DNA from: VRUE01 sp036276735
GTDB lineage: Bacteria; Actinomycetota; Thermoleophilia; Solirubrobacterales; 70-9
Length of the DNA: 62,874 nt
Assembly (NCBI GenBank): GCA_036276735.1
Contig: DASUOH010000004.1
Coordinates: forward strand, 1-62,874
Direction of reading: 5' to 3'
Made by a program: the position numbers and the translations under genes. Positions 34,535 to 44,772 of the stretch are shown one piece after another (position 1 is the first letter of the stretch; every line of letters starts with the position of its first letter). The notes under the pieces were generated by a model that did not search any database, had not been told where the DNA came from, and worked only from the letters and a program-made list of their open reading frames with translations.

Positions 34535-36403
34535 ATGCTCGAGGTGACCGAGGGCAGCGTCGTCGACGGGCGCTACACGTTGCTGCGCCGGATCGGCTCG
34601 GGCGGGATGGCCGACGTCTGGCTCGCCGATGACTCCCACCTGCAGCGCCAGGTCGCGCTCAAGGTCCTCCACAGCCGCTTCGCCCAGGACCGCGAGTTCG
34701 TCGAGCGCTTCCGCCGCGAGGCCGAGGCCGCCGCCGGGCTTCAGCACCCGAACATCGTCGCCGTCTTCGATCGCGGTGACGTCGACGGCACCTACTACAT
34801 CGCCATGCAGCTGCTCGAGGGACGTTCGCTGAAGGAGCTGATCGACCAGGGGCTGACGCCCGAGCAATCGGTCGGACTGGTCCGGCAGGTCCTCGAGGCA
34901 GCCGGCTTCGCCCATCGACACGGCGTCGTCCACCGTGACCTCAAGCCGCAAAACGTGATCGTCGACGCCGAGGGGAAAGCGACGGTCACCGATTTCGGCA
35001 TCGCCCGCGCCGGCGCTTCGGAGATCACCCAGGTCGGCTCGGTGATGGGCACGCCGCACTACCTCTCCCCCGAGCAGGCCCAGGGACAGGATGTGACCGC
35101 GGTCTCCGACCTCTACTCGGTCGGCGTGATCCTCTACGAGGCGCTGACGGGACGCGTCCCGTTCGAGGCGGATTCCGCGGTGGCGATCGCGATGAAGCAG
35201 GTCTCGCACATGCCGCAGCGGCCGAGCTCGATCAACCCCAACGTCTCGCCGGCGCTCGACGCGGTGACGATGCGGGCGCTGGAGAAGGAGCCCGGACAGC
35301 GCTTCCAGAGCGCCGAGGCGTTCATCGCCGCCCTCGACGCGGCGCTGCGGGAACCGGGTGCGGCCGGGCAGGGCACGGCGGCCTTCGCGCCCCTGCCGCC
35401 GCCGGCTGTGGGCCCCGAAGAGGCGGCCGTGGCCGCGGCGGTTGAGGACGAACGCCGTCGCAGTCGCTGGCTATGGGGGTTGGTCGCTCTCGCGGTCCTG
35501 CTCGGGATCCTCGCCGGGCTGGCACTGACCCGCGACACCAGCACCGAGGTCCCTCCGGTGACGGGCGAGCAGCTGAGCGTGGCGATCTCGCTGCTCGAGC
35601 AGAACGATTTCAAGGTCGGGGAGGTCAACCGGGTGCGCCGCGAAGCCGCCGTGGGAACCGTGCTCGAGCAGGATCCGAGCAGCGGCGAGGCATCGCTCGA
35701 GTGCGCCTTCATCAGCTTCTTCTGTTCGAAGCCCAAGGTGGACTTGACGGTGAGCGCCGGCCCCGGCTCGGCGAAAGTGCCGAGCACCGCCGGCGAGAGC
35801 CAGGAAGAGGCCATCACTGCCCTCGAAGACGCCGGCTTCCAGCCGCTGGTGCGCAACACCAACTCCGAAGAGGTGGAAGCGGGGACCGTGATCAAGTCGA
35901 CCCCGTCGGGAGGCTCTACCGCCACGCGCGGCTCGACCGTCGTGCTTACCGTCTCAAAAGGCCCGAGGATGATCAAGGTCCCTGTACTGGTCGGGACGCA
36001 GCGCTCGGTGGCGGTGCAGCAGATCCGCTCCCGCGGCTTCTCGCCGAACGTCGAAGAAGAAGAAAACTCGGCTGACGCGGGCGAGGTCATACGCCAGTCG
36101 CCGAGCGCCGGCTCGGAGCTGCCGCGCGGCTCGGCGGTGACGATCGTCGTCTCGGCGGGGGAAGAGCAGGTGACCGTGCCCAACGTGATCGGCGACGAAC
36201 GCGGCGAAGCGGTCGAAGCGCTGCGTGGCGTCGGCCTCGACCCTGATGTGAGCGAACAGGCGACCGAAGTGGAGCCGCAGATCGGCCGGGTCACCGACCA
36301 GTTCCCGCCGCCTGGGTCGGAAGTAGAACCGGGCTCGGGTGTGACGGTCGTGGTCGGCAAACGGGCTCCGGGCTCGGTCGAACCCGAAGGGGGAGGCGAA
36401 TGA
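34535..36403 (+). CDS. PASTA-domain Ser/Thr kinase (PknB-like)
   Basis: 622 residues. Kinase domain (residues about 12-275) with IGSGGMADVWLA, VALKVLH, HRDLKPQNVIV, TDFGIAR, SPEQ. One membrane segment near residue 315 (LWGLVALAVLLGILAGLAL). Outside there are four PASTA repeats that would sense muropeptides or lipid II. The first repeat holds two extra cysteines (LECAFISFFCSK), which could form a disulfide loop. ATG at 34535, 15 bp after the PBP gene. Couples by ATGA to ddl. Confidence 0.95.
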   Translation: MLEVTEGSVVDGRYTLLRRIGSGGMADVWLADDSHLQRQVALKVLHSRFAQDREFVERFRREAEAAAGLQHPNIVAVFDRGDVDGTYYIAMQLLEGRSLKELIDQGLTPEQSVGLVRQVLEAAGFAHRHGVVHRDLKPQNVIVDAEGKATVTDFGIARAGASEITQVGSVMGTPHYLSPEQAQGQDVTAVSDLYSVGVILYEALTGRVPFEADSAVAIAMKQVSHMPQRPSSINPNVSPALDAVTMRALEKEPGQRFQSAEAFIAALDAALREPGAAGQGTAAFAPLPPPAVGPEEAAVAAAVEDERRRSRWLWGLVALAVLLGILAGLALTRDTSTEVPPVTGEQLSVAISLLEQNDFKVGEVNRVRREAAVGTVLEQDPSSGEASLECAFISFFCSKPKVDLTVSAGPGSAKVPSTAGESQEEAITALEDAGFQPLVRNTNSEEVEAGTVIKSTPSGGSTATRGSTVVLTVSKGPRMIKVPVLVGTQRSVAVQQIRSRGFSPNVEEEENSADAGEVIRQSPSAGSELPRGSAVTIVVSAGEEQVTVPNVIGDERGEAVEALRGVGLDPDVSEQATEVEPQIGRVTDQFPPPGSEVEPGSGVTVVVGKRAPGSVEPEGGGE

Positions 36404-37368
36404 GGGTCGCGGTGCTCTGCGGCGGGCGCTCCTCCGAGCACGATGTCTCCCTGCAGTCCGGTGCGGCGGTCGCGAGGGGACTGGAGGAGGCGGGACACGA
36501 AGCGGTGCGGGTGACGATCGCCCGCGAGGGCGCCTGGGAGTGGGAGGGCGGCCCGGTGGCGCTATCGCCGGGCAACGGCCTGCTCGGCGCCGACGTCGTC
36601 TTCCCGGCGCTGCACGGACCCTTCGGCGAGGACGGCTGCATCCAGGGGCTGCTCGAGTGGCTCGACGTCCCCTACGTCGGCTCCGACGTGCTCGCCTCGG
36701 CGATCTGCATGGACAAGCTGACCTTGAAGCGGCTGTTCGCCCAGCACGGGCTGCCGCAGGTCGAGTTCGTCGCGGTCGGGGCGGAGGATTGGCGCGAGCG
36801 CTGCGCGGCGATTGGGACGCCGCTCTGGGTGAAGCCCTCGCGCCTTGGATCAAGCGTCGGGATCAGCAGGGTCGAGGACGTCGGCCAGGATCTCGACGCG
36901 GCGGTCGAGCTGGCGCTGCGCCACGACCCCCGCGTCATCGTCGAGGCCTCAGCGCACGGGCGCGAGATTGAGTGCTCGCTGTTGGGAAACGAGCACCCGG
37001 AGGCATCGCTGCCTGGCGAGGTGATGACGCACGGCGACTGGTACGACTACGAGACCAAGTACGGCGAGGGCGGCATGGAGCTGGTGGTGCCCGCTGACTT
37101 GCCTGAGGACCAGGCGACCCGTCTGCGTGAGCTGGCCGTCGATGCGTTCGCGCTGGGCGGCTGCTCGGGGCTTGCCCGCTGTGACTTCTTCGTCGAGCCG
37201 GATGGAGCGATCCTCGTCAACGAGATCAACACGATCCCCGGCTTCACCCAGACAAGCGTCTACGCGAAGCTCTGGGAGGCAAGCGATCTGCCCTACCCGC
37301 AGCTGTGTAACCGGCTCGTCGACTTGGCCTGCGAGCGCTACGAAGCGGTGCGCTCGCACGAGTTCTGA
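36400..37368 (+). CDS. ddl: D-alanine--D-alanine ligase, second copy
   Basis: 322-residue ATP-grasp ligase. Glu in GGRSSEHDVSL, HGPFGEDG, Ser in KPSRLGSSVGI, Tyr in YDYETKY and the metal segment LVNEINTIPGFTQTSV are intact. This is closer to the canonical family sequence than the copy at 8809. ATGA overlap with the PASTA kinase puts D-Ala-D-Ala synthesis in the same transcript as the SEDS/PBP pair. It converges with another kinase gene 8 bp further on. Confidence 0.94.
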   Translation: MRVAVLCGGRSSEHDVSLQSGAAVARGLEEAGHEAVRVTIAREGAWEWEGGPVALSPGNGLLGADVVFPALHGPFGEDGCIQGLLEWLDVPYVGSDVLASAICMDKLTLKRLFAQHGLPQVEFVAVGAEDWRERCAAIGTPLWVKPSRLGSSVGISRVEDVGQDLDAAVELALRHDPRVIVEASAHGREIECSLLGNEHPEASLPGEVMTHGDWYDYETKYGEGGMELVVPADLPEDQATRLRELAVDAFALGGCSGLARCDFFVEPDGAILVNEINTIPGFTQTSVYAKLWEASDLPYPQLCNRLVDLACERYEAVRSHEF

Positions 37369-37376
37369 GCGCGCGC

Positions 37377-38884
37377 TCAGTCCAGCAGCTTGATGTCGCT
37401 GACCTCGACCTGGTAGCGACCGGCCTGGTCACGCGCTTCCGACGGCCTCGTGAACCAGAGCAGGAAGTAAGTCGACGGCTGACGGACCCGCAGCTCGATC
37501 TCCTCGGTTCCGCCGGCATCGGTCGCTTCGCCGACCGGTTCGCCCCAGCCGGAGAGGTCGGAGGGCGGACCGCCGGCGGAGGCGAAGACCGTGGCGTCCC
37601 AGCCCGGGGTCGGTGAGCGGACGATCATCCGTGCCGGGGTCGCGGGGGACGACGTCATCGCGTAGACGCCGACGCCGGGTTCGGGGCCGGTCTTGATTTC
37701 TTCGAAGGAGTCGCCGTCGTAGTGCTCGCTCTCCCAGGCGGTCCCGGTCGGGTTGCCGTCGGCGGCGAGATCGACCGTGTCGCCGCCCTCCTCACCATCC
37801 CCCTGCGGGTCGTAATCGGTCGCCGAGGAGATCGCGACCGGCGCCCCTTTGCCCTCGTTGGCGCCGCCACCGCCGATCCCGCTCGAGATCAACTGCACCG
37901 CCGCCAGCGTGCCCCCAGCGACGAGGAGGAGGGCGACGATCGCCGCCCATGACCAACGGGAGCGACGCGAGAGCTTGCGCTTCGGCGGCGGCACCGCCTC
38001 GAGGACGCTCGTCGCCTCGCCCGTCGTCGAGCCGGCCCGCGCCGCCTCGACTTCGAGCGCCGTCTCGAGGTCGTCGACCATCTCCGCGACCGTTTGGTAG
38101 CGCTCGGCTGGGTCCTTCGCCGTTGCCCGCTCGACCACGAGCGCGACCGCAGCCGAGACCTCTGGGCGGCGACGCTGCACGTCGGGTAGCTCCTCGTTGA
38201 CGTGTTTCATCGCCACACCGACCTGGCTGTCGGCGCTGAACGGGACCTGTCCGACCAGCATCTCGTAGAGGACGACGCCGAGCGAGTAGACGTCCGAGCG
38301 TGGGTCGACCGGTTTTCCCATCGCCTGCTCGGGCGCGACGTAATCGGTGGTCCCCAGCACCCGCCCGGTGGCCGTGACGCCGTCCTGTTCGAGCTGGCGC
38401 GAGATGCCGAAGTCGGTCAGCTTGGCACGACCCTCCTCGTCGATCAGCACGTTCTGCGGCTTGATGTCGCGGTGGACCATGTTGCGCGCGTGGGCGACGC
38501 CGAGGCCGCGGGCGACCTCGATCGCGTAGGCGATCGCGTCCTGCACGTCGAGCGCGCCCTCGCGCTTGATCCGCTGCTTCAGCGTCTCGCCCTTGACGTA
38601 CTCGAAGACGATGTAGGGATGGCCGCCGTCCTCGCCGGCGTCGATCACCGAGACCACGTTCGGGTGTGAGAGCTTGGCGACGGCGCGCGCCTCCTGACGG
38701 AAGCGCTGCAGCTGATCCTCCTGCTCCGACATCTCCCGGTGCATCACCTTCACCGCGACCGGCCGGTCGAGCGTGTCGTCGCGGGCCAGGTAGACGGTCG
38801 ACATGCCGCCGCTGCCGAGCTTGGCCTCGAGCCGGTAGCGGCCGGACAGCAGGGTCCCGATCATCGAGCTGGAGGGCTGAGAGC

Positions 38885-38888
<4 letters not shown>
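37377..38888 (-). CDS. Ser/Thr protein kinase with extracellular F5/8-like domain
   Basis: 503 residues. Kinase motifs LGSGGMSTVYLA, VAVKVMH, HRDIKPQNVLID, TDFGISR, APEQ and DVYSLGVVLYEML. A membrane segment lies near residue 330 (WAAIVALLLVAGGTLAAVQL). The outside domain begins with ATDYDPQGDGEEGGDTVDLAADGNPTGTAW, the pattern seen in discoidin-like domains of actinobacterial kinases and of MviN. Its start ATG overlaps the purM stop, so the kinase is in the purM transcript. Third kinase of this block; ligand unknown. Confidence 0.92.
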
Positions 38889-39898
<1,010 letters not shown>

Positions 39899-39937
39899 GC
39901 CGGCGATTCTTTCAGGCGGTTTGGGGAGAATTCCAAA

Positions 39938-40783
39938 TCAACTCCAAATTTCTCCAAATTTTGGAGTTGCCTGCAAACGACGTAGTTTGAAAATGACCGC
40001 GCCGGCCAGGCCCGCTCGGTATGCCGCATAAGGCCACAGCGCCTTGTCTCGCTCGACCAGACGGATCAGGCGCTGGGAGGCGAGGGTCGAGGCGAAGGAG
40101 GCGGCGGCGCCGAGCGCCATCGAGCGGCCCAGCGCCGGGGAGACGCCTCGTCGACGGAGGCGAACCCCCTTCAGCGCGGTCGCGCCGACGATGACCGGGA
40201 GGGCGATCGTGCGCGAGAGCAGGTTCGCCTGGTCGCGCGAGAAACGGCGCCAGCGCGCCGCCGCGAGCGTGATCCCGTTGCGTGAGACGCCCGGGGCAAG
40301 CGCCGCCGCCTGGGCGACGCCGAGGGCGAGCCCGTCCGCCGGCACCGCCTCACCCTCGCCGCGCGCCTGCGGCCGTGTGTCCGCAGCCAGCATCGCCGCC
40401 GAGCCGACCAGCAATCCGACCGCCGTCGACTTCGGGCCACCCAGCCGTCGCTCGATCTGCCGCTCGCACGCGTAGCCGACGACCGCCGCCGGCAGGAAGG
40501 AGAGCACGAGCAGCAGCGCCCGGTGGCCGTCGAAGGAGCCAAGCTCCGCGGCGATCTCCCGGCGCTGGCCGATCAGCAGGGCGACGGCGGTGCCGGCGTG
40601 GAGGGCCACCTCGAAGCTCTTGCGCACCTCGGGGTCGAGCTCGTCCCATCGCCAGCCGGCCAGCCAGGGAAGCAGCACGATGTGCGCCGAGCTGGAGACC
40701 GGCAGCAGCTCCGCCGGTCCTTGCAGGATGCCGAGGGCGACGGCGCGGGGCGTGGCGATCCGGCCGTCGGCGGCCGCGCTCAA
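39938..40783 (-). CDS. uppP: Undecaprenyl-diphosphate phosphatase (BacA/UppP)
   Basis: 281 residues, about seven membrane segments. Dephosphorylates undecaprenyl diphosphate to the monophosphate carrier lipid. Motif 1 reads LGILQGPAELLPVSSSAH, and motif 2 LAPGVSRNGITLAA, both close to the family consensus. TTG start at 40783 overlapping the dedA stop as TTGA; the longer frame upstream is not real. The last ten codons (ATPKFGEIWS) are encoded by one arm plus loop of a stem-loop. Confidence 0.93.
   Translation of the reverse strand: MSAAADGRIATPRAVALGILQGPAELLPVSSSAHIVLLPWLAGWRWDELDPEVRKSFEVALHAGTAVALLIGQRREIAAELGSFDGHRALLLVLSFLPAAVVGYACERQIERRLGGPKSTAVGLLVGSAAMLAADTRPQARGEGEAVPADGLALGVAQAAALAPGVSRNGITLAAARWRRFSRDQANLLSRTIALPVIVGATALKGVRLRRRGVSPALGRSMALGAAASFASTLASQRLIRLVERDKALWPYAAYRAGLAGAVIFKLRRLQATPKFGEIWS
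39939..39969 (-). terminator. Stem-loop overlapping the uppP stop
   Basis: CAACTCCAAATTT pairs with AAATTTTGGAGTTG (one bulged base) across a 4-nt loop. It covers the last ten uppP codons. No U-tract follows, so it may stabilise the 3' end or attenuate read-through into purM rather than terminate fully. It is strikingly A+T-rich for this genome. Confidence 0.55.
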
Positions 40784-41439
40784 GCGCTGCTGCTCGACGA
40801 CGCCGGCTCGGCCCGCCCGTTGCGCCGTCGGCGGATCAACAGGTAGACGCCGCCAATCAGCACCGCCGCGACGACCGCGTAGTCGAGGTAATGAAGGTGG
40901 TCGCGCCACTCTTCCCAGTTCTTGCCCACGGCCTCGCCGATCAGGCCCAGCATCAGCACCCAGGGGATGCAGCCGAGCAGGGTCAGGACCGTGAAGCGCC
41001 AAAAGGGCATCTTCGCGACGCCCGCGGGCAGCGAGATGAAGGTGCGGATGATCGGCAGCATCCGCGTGAAGAAGACCGTCGCGTCGCCGTAGCGCTCGAA
41101 CCAGTCGTCGGCCCATTTGAGGTACTTCGGCGGCAGGTGGATGAGCCGGTTTTTCTCCAGCAGGTCGAGCCGCGCGTAGTAGCCAACCGCGTACGCCGCC
41201 CAGGAGCCGACCAGGTTGCCGAGCACCCCCGCCGCGACGATGCCGAACATCGTCAGCTCGCCGGCGGCGACGCTCGAGCCGGCGAAGAGCATGATCGCCT
41301 CGCTGGGGACCGGCAGGCAGGCGGACTCGAGCGCCATCAGGACGAACACCGCCAGCAGCCCAGTGCTGCTGATGAAGTCGGTGCCCGCGTTGACGATCGG
41401 GTCGAGGAAGAAGTCGGTGACGCTGGCGAGGAGGAGCAT
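40780..41439 (-). CDS. DedA family membrane protein (SNARE-associated/VTT domain)
   Basis: 219 residues from the ATG at 41439; an earlier ATG at 41454 lies inside the TACAAT box and would be untranscribed. Family motifs: ESACLPVPSEAIMLFAG with the membrane-embedded Glu, NLVGSWAAYAVG, FFTRMLPIIRTFISLPAGVAKMPFWRF with the key arginines. DedA members flip undecaprenyl phosphate back across the membrane. Coupling to uppP by a 4-nt overlap makes a carrier-lipid recycling pair a strong inference. Confidence 0.92.
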   Translation of the reverse strand: MLLLASVTDFFLDPIVNAGTDFISSTGLLAVFVLMALESACLPVPSEAIMLFAGSSVAAGELTMFGIVAAGVLGNLVGSWAAYAVGYYARLDLLEKNRLIHLPPKYLKWADDWFERYGDATVFFTRMLPIIRTFISLPAGVAKMPFWRFTVLTLLGCIPWVLMLGLIGEAVGKNWEEWRDHLHYLDYAVVAAVLIGGVYLLIRRRRNGRAEPASSSSSA

Positions 41440-41452
41440 GCGCGAGCCGGGC

Positions 41453-41458
41453 ATTGTA
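41453..41458 (-). promoter_or_regulatory. Putative -10 box (TACAAT) of the dedA-uppP unit
   Basis: TACAAT on the minus strand, 13 nt before the ATG at 41439, giving a leader of about 6 nt. Only 21 bp separate it from the divergent TAGACT box, so the two promoters share upstream DNA. Confidence 0.5.
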
Positions 41459-41479
41459 GGGATCGGGGCCGGCAGGAAC

Positions 41480-41485
41480 TAGACT
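41480..41485 (+). promoter_or_regulatory. Putative -10 box (TAGACT) of the dehydratase gene
   Basis: TAGACT, 12 nt before the ATG at 41498. This spacing puts the transcript start after the TTG at 41489, which argues for the ATG. Confidence 0.4.
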
Positions 41486-41497
41486 CGCTTGGCCTAC

Positions 41498-43378
41498 ATG
41501 CACCGCTTGAACCACCCCGTCTACCGCAATCGGGTCCTGCAGGTGATCGCCGACGCGGCCCTTGTCGCGCTCGCCTTCTACCTCGCCTTCCGCCTCCGCT
41601 TCCTCGACGCGGCGCGCGGCATGCCGCCGCGCTACGAGGAGATGTTCACCCAGGCGGTCGGCTTCGTCGCGGTCGGCAAGGTCGCGGTCTTCGCCGCCTT
41701 CGGGCTCTACCAGAAGTGGTGGCGCTACGTCAGCGGCCGCGACTTCCTGACGATCGTCCGCGCCGTGGCGGTCGCCAGCGCCCTGCTCGTCGTCCTCTTC
41801 ACCGTGCTGCAGCCCTTCGGGCCGGACCTGCCGCGCTCGGTGGCAATCATGGACTTCGTCCTCACGGCGCTGCTGATCGCGGGCGCGAGGCTCGCCGTGC
41901 GGCTGATCGTCGAGCGGCCGGCCCACGGCCACCGCCTGCCGAAACACGAGGTGCTGGTGGTCGGCGCGGGCTCGGGTGGCCAGATGGTCGTCCGCGAGCT
42001 GCAGCTCAATCCCAACCTCGGCGCCACCGCTATCGGCTTCGTCGACGACGACGCGCGTAAGCGCGGCATGCGGATGCTCGGTCTGAAGGTCCTCGGCAGC
42101 ACCGGCGAAATCGAGAAGATCCTCGACGAGACCGAACCCGACGAGGTGGTGATCGCGATCCCCTCGGCGCCGGGCACCCTGCGCGCTCAGGTCGTCGCCG
42201 CCTGCCGCGACCGGGAGATCCGGGTCCGCACCCTGCCGACCGTCTTCGAGCTGCTGCGCGGCGGGGTCCAGCTCAACAAGCAGCTGCGCGATGTTCAGGT
42301 CGAGGACGTGCTCGGCCGCGACCCGATCGTCGTCGAGCTCGACCGGGTCGGTGCCTACCTGCGCGACCGCATCGTGCTGGTGACCGGCGCCGGCGGCTCG
42401 ATCGGCTCCGAGCTCTGCCGCCAGATCGCCAGGGTCGGGCCGCGCCTGCTGGTGATGCTCGACCATGCCGAGGACAACCTCTTCGAGATCGAGCGCGAGA
42501 TGGTCGAGGAGCGCCACTTCAGCAGCGTCGAGGCGGTGCTCGCCGATTGCAAGGAGCCGCACCGGATGCTGGAGACGATGCAGCGTTTCAAACCGAGCGT
42601 CGTCTTCCACGCCGCCGCCTACAAGCACGTGCCGCTGATGGAGGCCAACCCGCTCGAGGCGGTCCGCAACAACGCGATCGCGACCAGGGTCGTGACGGAC
42701 ACGGCGGCGGCCTCCGAAGTCGAGCGCTTCGTCTTGGTCTCGACCGACAAGGCGGTCAACCCCAAGACGGTGATGGGCGCCTCCAAGGCGATGGCGGAGT
42801 GGATCGTCGAGGCGGCCGCGCACAAGCACCCCGGCACCCGTTTCGCGAGCGTTCGCTTCGGCAACGTGCTCGCCTCCTCGGGCAGCGTCGTGCCGATCTT
42901 CCGCAACCAAATCGAGCGCGGCGGGCCGGTGACCGTCACCCACCCCGAGATGAGCCGCTACTTCATGACCATCCCCGAGGCCGTGCAGCTGGTGATCCGG
43001 GCCGGCGACATCGGCGCGGGCAAGGGGGAAGTCTTCGTCCTCGACATGGGCGAGCCGGTGAAGATCGTCGACCTGGCGACCAACATGATCCGCCTCGCCG
43101 GCTACGAGCCGGGGGCCGAGATCGCGATCGAGTTCACGCAGCCGCGCCCCGGAGAGAAGCTGCACGAGGAGCTGGTCGGCACGAGCGAGAGATTGCAGCC
43201 GACCGCTGCGAAACGGATCCACCGCGCGGTGCGGCAGACCCCGATCGACGCTGGCTGGGTCGAGTCGACGCTCAACTCACTCGAGCACCTGGTGATGGCG
43301 GGCGACGAGGCGAACCTGGCCGAGCGGGTGGTTGCGATGATCTCCGCGCCAGGTGGCGACGCGGCGGCAGTCGGCTGA
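41498..43378 (+). CDS. UDP-sugar 4,6-dehydratase/epimerase, CapD/PglF family membrane protein
   Basis: 626 residues (629 from the TTG at 41489). Four N-terminal membrane segments, a first nucleotide-binding region VVGAGSGGQMVVREL, and an SDR catalytic domain with VTGAGGSIGSEL and STDKAVNPKTVMGASKAMAEW, where Met replaces the usual Tyr as in the FlaA1/PglF class. It makes the 4-keto-6-deoxy sugar that begins synthesis of rare amino sugars such as bacillosamine or FucNAc. It opens the polysaccharide locus. Confidence 0.93.
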   Translation: MHRLNHPVYRNRVLQVIADAALVALAFYLAFRLRFLDAARGMPPRYEEMFTQAVGFVAVGKVAVFAAFGLYQKWWRYVSGRDFLTIVRAVAVASALLVVLFTVLQPFGPDLPRSVAIMDFVLTALLIAGARLAVRLIVERPAHGHRLPKHEVLVVGAGSGGQMVVRELQLNPNLGATAIGFVDDDARKRGMRMLGLKVLGSTGEIEKILDETEPDEVVIAIPSAPGTLRAQVVAACRDREIRVRTLPTVFELLRGGVQLNKQLRDVQVEDVLGRDPIVVELDRVGAYLRDRIVLVTGAGGSIGSELCRQIARVGPRLLVMLDHAEDNLFEIEREMVEERHFSSVEAVLADCKEPHRMLETMQRFKPSVVFHAAAYKHVPLMEANPLEAVRNNAIATRVVTDTAAASEVERFVLVSTDKAVNPKTVMGASKAMAEWIVEAAAHKHPGTRFASVRFGNVLASSGSVVPIFRNQIERGGPVTVTHPEMSRYFMTIPEAVQLVIRAGDIGAGKGEVFVLDMGEPVKIVDLATNMIRLAGYEPGAEIAIEFTQPRPGEKLHEELVGTSERLQPTAAKRIHRAVRQTPIDAGWVESTLNSLEHLVMAGDEANLAERVVAMISAPGGDAAAVG

Positions 43379-43437
43379 GCGACTTACGCGCGAGCTCTCC
43401 GGTCGCCTCTAACGGATAGCCTCTCGCCGCCGATCTT

Positions 43438-44223
43438 TTGGAGCTGATCAAGGAAATCGGGGCCTTCGCAGGCTTGGTCGCGTTCCTCGGCCTGGCCCTC
43501 CTCGCGCTGCTCTCCTTCTCCCAGGGGCGCGACATCAGGCGGCTGCGCGAATGGGCCGGCTCTGCGCCCGAGCGCGACGCCGAGCGCAAGGAGACGACCT
43601 CGGAGGCCGCCGCGGAGCGGGCCGAGGAGATGCGCCGGGTCGAGGAGGCGCGTGAAGCGGAGCGCCGGGCCGAGGAGATGCGCGAGGAGCGACGACGACG
43701 ACGCGAGGCGGGCTTACCCGAGCTGACGCGCGGCGAACGGCTGCGCGAGCGCTTTGGCGGCCTCGACGCCGACCGCGGCCGCCTCGGCGAACCGCGCTAC
43801 CTGGCGGCGCTCTTCGCGGTTTTCCTACTGCTCGTCGGCGTCGGCGCCTATGCGGTCGTCGAGGGCGGCGGCGGCGATGAGGGCGGCGGCAAAGCCGGCA
43901 AAGGTCGCAAGGCAGCCGCGCCGCAGCCGGGCGACGTGGAAGTCACGGTTCTCAACGGCACGGCGGTGCCGGGCCTCGCCGCGACCTACGGCGACATGCT
44001 CGAGCAGAGGGGCTTCCAGCTCGGTGACGTCACCAACAGCGAATCGAGCTTCGTCGACAGCGTCGTGATGTTCGAGCCGAGGAACGGCCGCGAGGCGCAC
44101 CTGGTGGCCAAAGCGCTCGACATCTCCCGAGTCAGGGCGATGACGTCCGACATCGTCGCGGTCTCGGGCGGCGCCCCGGTCTCCGTCGTCGTCGGCGAGG
44201 ACAACGCCTCCACGGCGGGCTGA
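43438..44223 (+). CDS. Membrane protein with coiled coil and LytR_C domain
   Basis: 261 residues, TTG start at 43438. N-terminal membrane segment (residues 9-27), a highly charged Glu/Arg coiled coil (about 45-90), a second membrane segment near 120-137 (LAALFAVFLLLVGVGAYAV), then a LytR C-terminal domain: EVTVLNGTAVPGLAATYGDMLEQRGF. LytR_C often accompanies cell-wall polymer ligases but here the ligase domain is missing. Probably a wall-associated accessory protein of the polysaccharide locus. Confidence 0.8.
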   Translation: MELIKEIGAFAGLVAFLGLALLALLSFSQGRDIRRLREWAGSAPERDAERKETTSEAAAERAEEMRRVEEAREAERRAEEMREERRRRREAGLPELTRGERLRERFGGLDADRGRLGEPRYLAALFAVFLLLVGVGAYAVVEGGGGDEGGGKAGKGRKAAAPQPGDVEVTVLNGTAVPGLAATYGDMLEQRGFQLGDVTNSESSFVDSVVMFEPRNGREAHLVAKALDISRVRAMTSDIVAVSGGAPVSVVVGEDNASTAG

Positions 44224-44231
44224 GTCGAGTC

Positions 44232-44714
44232 ATGAGTCGCGCCCCCAGCGCCGGCGCGGTCGTCTTCGCCCTTCTCGTCATCGCCACGCTCGCGGCCTTC
44301 GCCTGGTCTCAGCGGTTGAAGCGCGACCCGCTCGTGCTCGACCGGGTCAGCTTCCTCGCCGTCCCGCAGGACCGCGACCAGCGTCCCCGCGTCCGCGCCT
44401 TCAGCCCGAACGGCGACTGCCGCTTCGACCGGGTCAGGATCCGCTTCCGCGTCACCCAGTCCGATCGCGCCCACGTCCAGGTCGTCAAGCCGGGCGGCAA
44501 GCTCGTGGTCACCCTCGCCCGTGACCGCTACCTGAAGCGCTACCGCTTCTTCACCTTCTACTGGGACGGGCGCTCGCGCGAGGAAGGCCGCGCGCGCCCG
44601 GGCCGCTACAAGCTGCGGGTGAAGATGCTCGGTGAAGACCGGGCGCTCGTACCCGGCGGCGTGATGCGACTGCACGAGGCGCCTCGCAGACCGACCGAGG
44701 GGTGCGACAAGTGA
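44232..44714 (+). CDS. Anchored FlgD-Ig-like domain protein, unknown function
   Basis: 160 residues. One N-terminal membrane segment (AVVFALLVIATLAAFAW) and a single beta domain with FSPNGDCRFDRVRIRFRV and FYWDGRSREEGRARPGRYKL, the pattern of the FlgD Ig-like fold found in many secreted proteins. Two cysteines (GDCR and EGCDK) could bridge. ATG 8 bp after the LytR_C gene. Not recognised beyond the fold. Confidence 0.75.
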   Translation: MSRAPSAGAVVFALLVIATLAAFAWSQRLKRDPLVLDRVSFLAVPQDRDQRPRVRAFSPNGDCRFDRVRIRFRVTQSDRAHVQVVKPGGKLVVTLARDRYLKRYRFFTFYWDGRSREEGRARPGRYKLRVKMLGEDRALVPGGVMRLHEAPRRPTEGCDK

Positions 44715-44721
44715 GCCGGCG

Positions 44722-44758
44722 TGGCGACTTTGCCCCGCATAGAGGGGAAAAGTCGCCA
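44722..44758 (+). promoter_or_regulatory. Stem-loop before the polysaccharide ligase gene
   Basis: TGGCGACTTT and AAAGTCGCCA pair, then CCCC with GGGG, leaving a loop GCATAGA with one mismatch. It fills most of the 58-bp gap and ends 4 nt before the GGGAGG Shine-Dalgarno of the next gene. It may be a processing site, a terminator without U-tract, or a local translation modulator. Confidence 0.6.
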
Positions 44759-44772
44759 GAGGGAGGTAGGCG

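Noticed and set aside
32951..35209. Minus-strand open frame of 752 codons across ftsW, PBP and PknB
   Set aside because: High-G+C antisense shadow without recognisable motifs; the plus-strand genes are complete.
39938..43222. Minus-strand open frame of 1094 codons
   Set aside because: It runs through dedA and the dehydratase gene on the wrong strand; only its last 281 codons (uppP) have family motifs.
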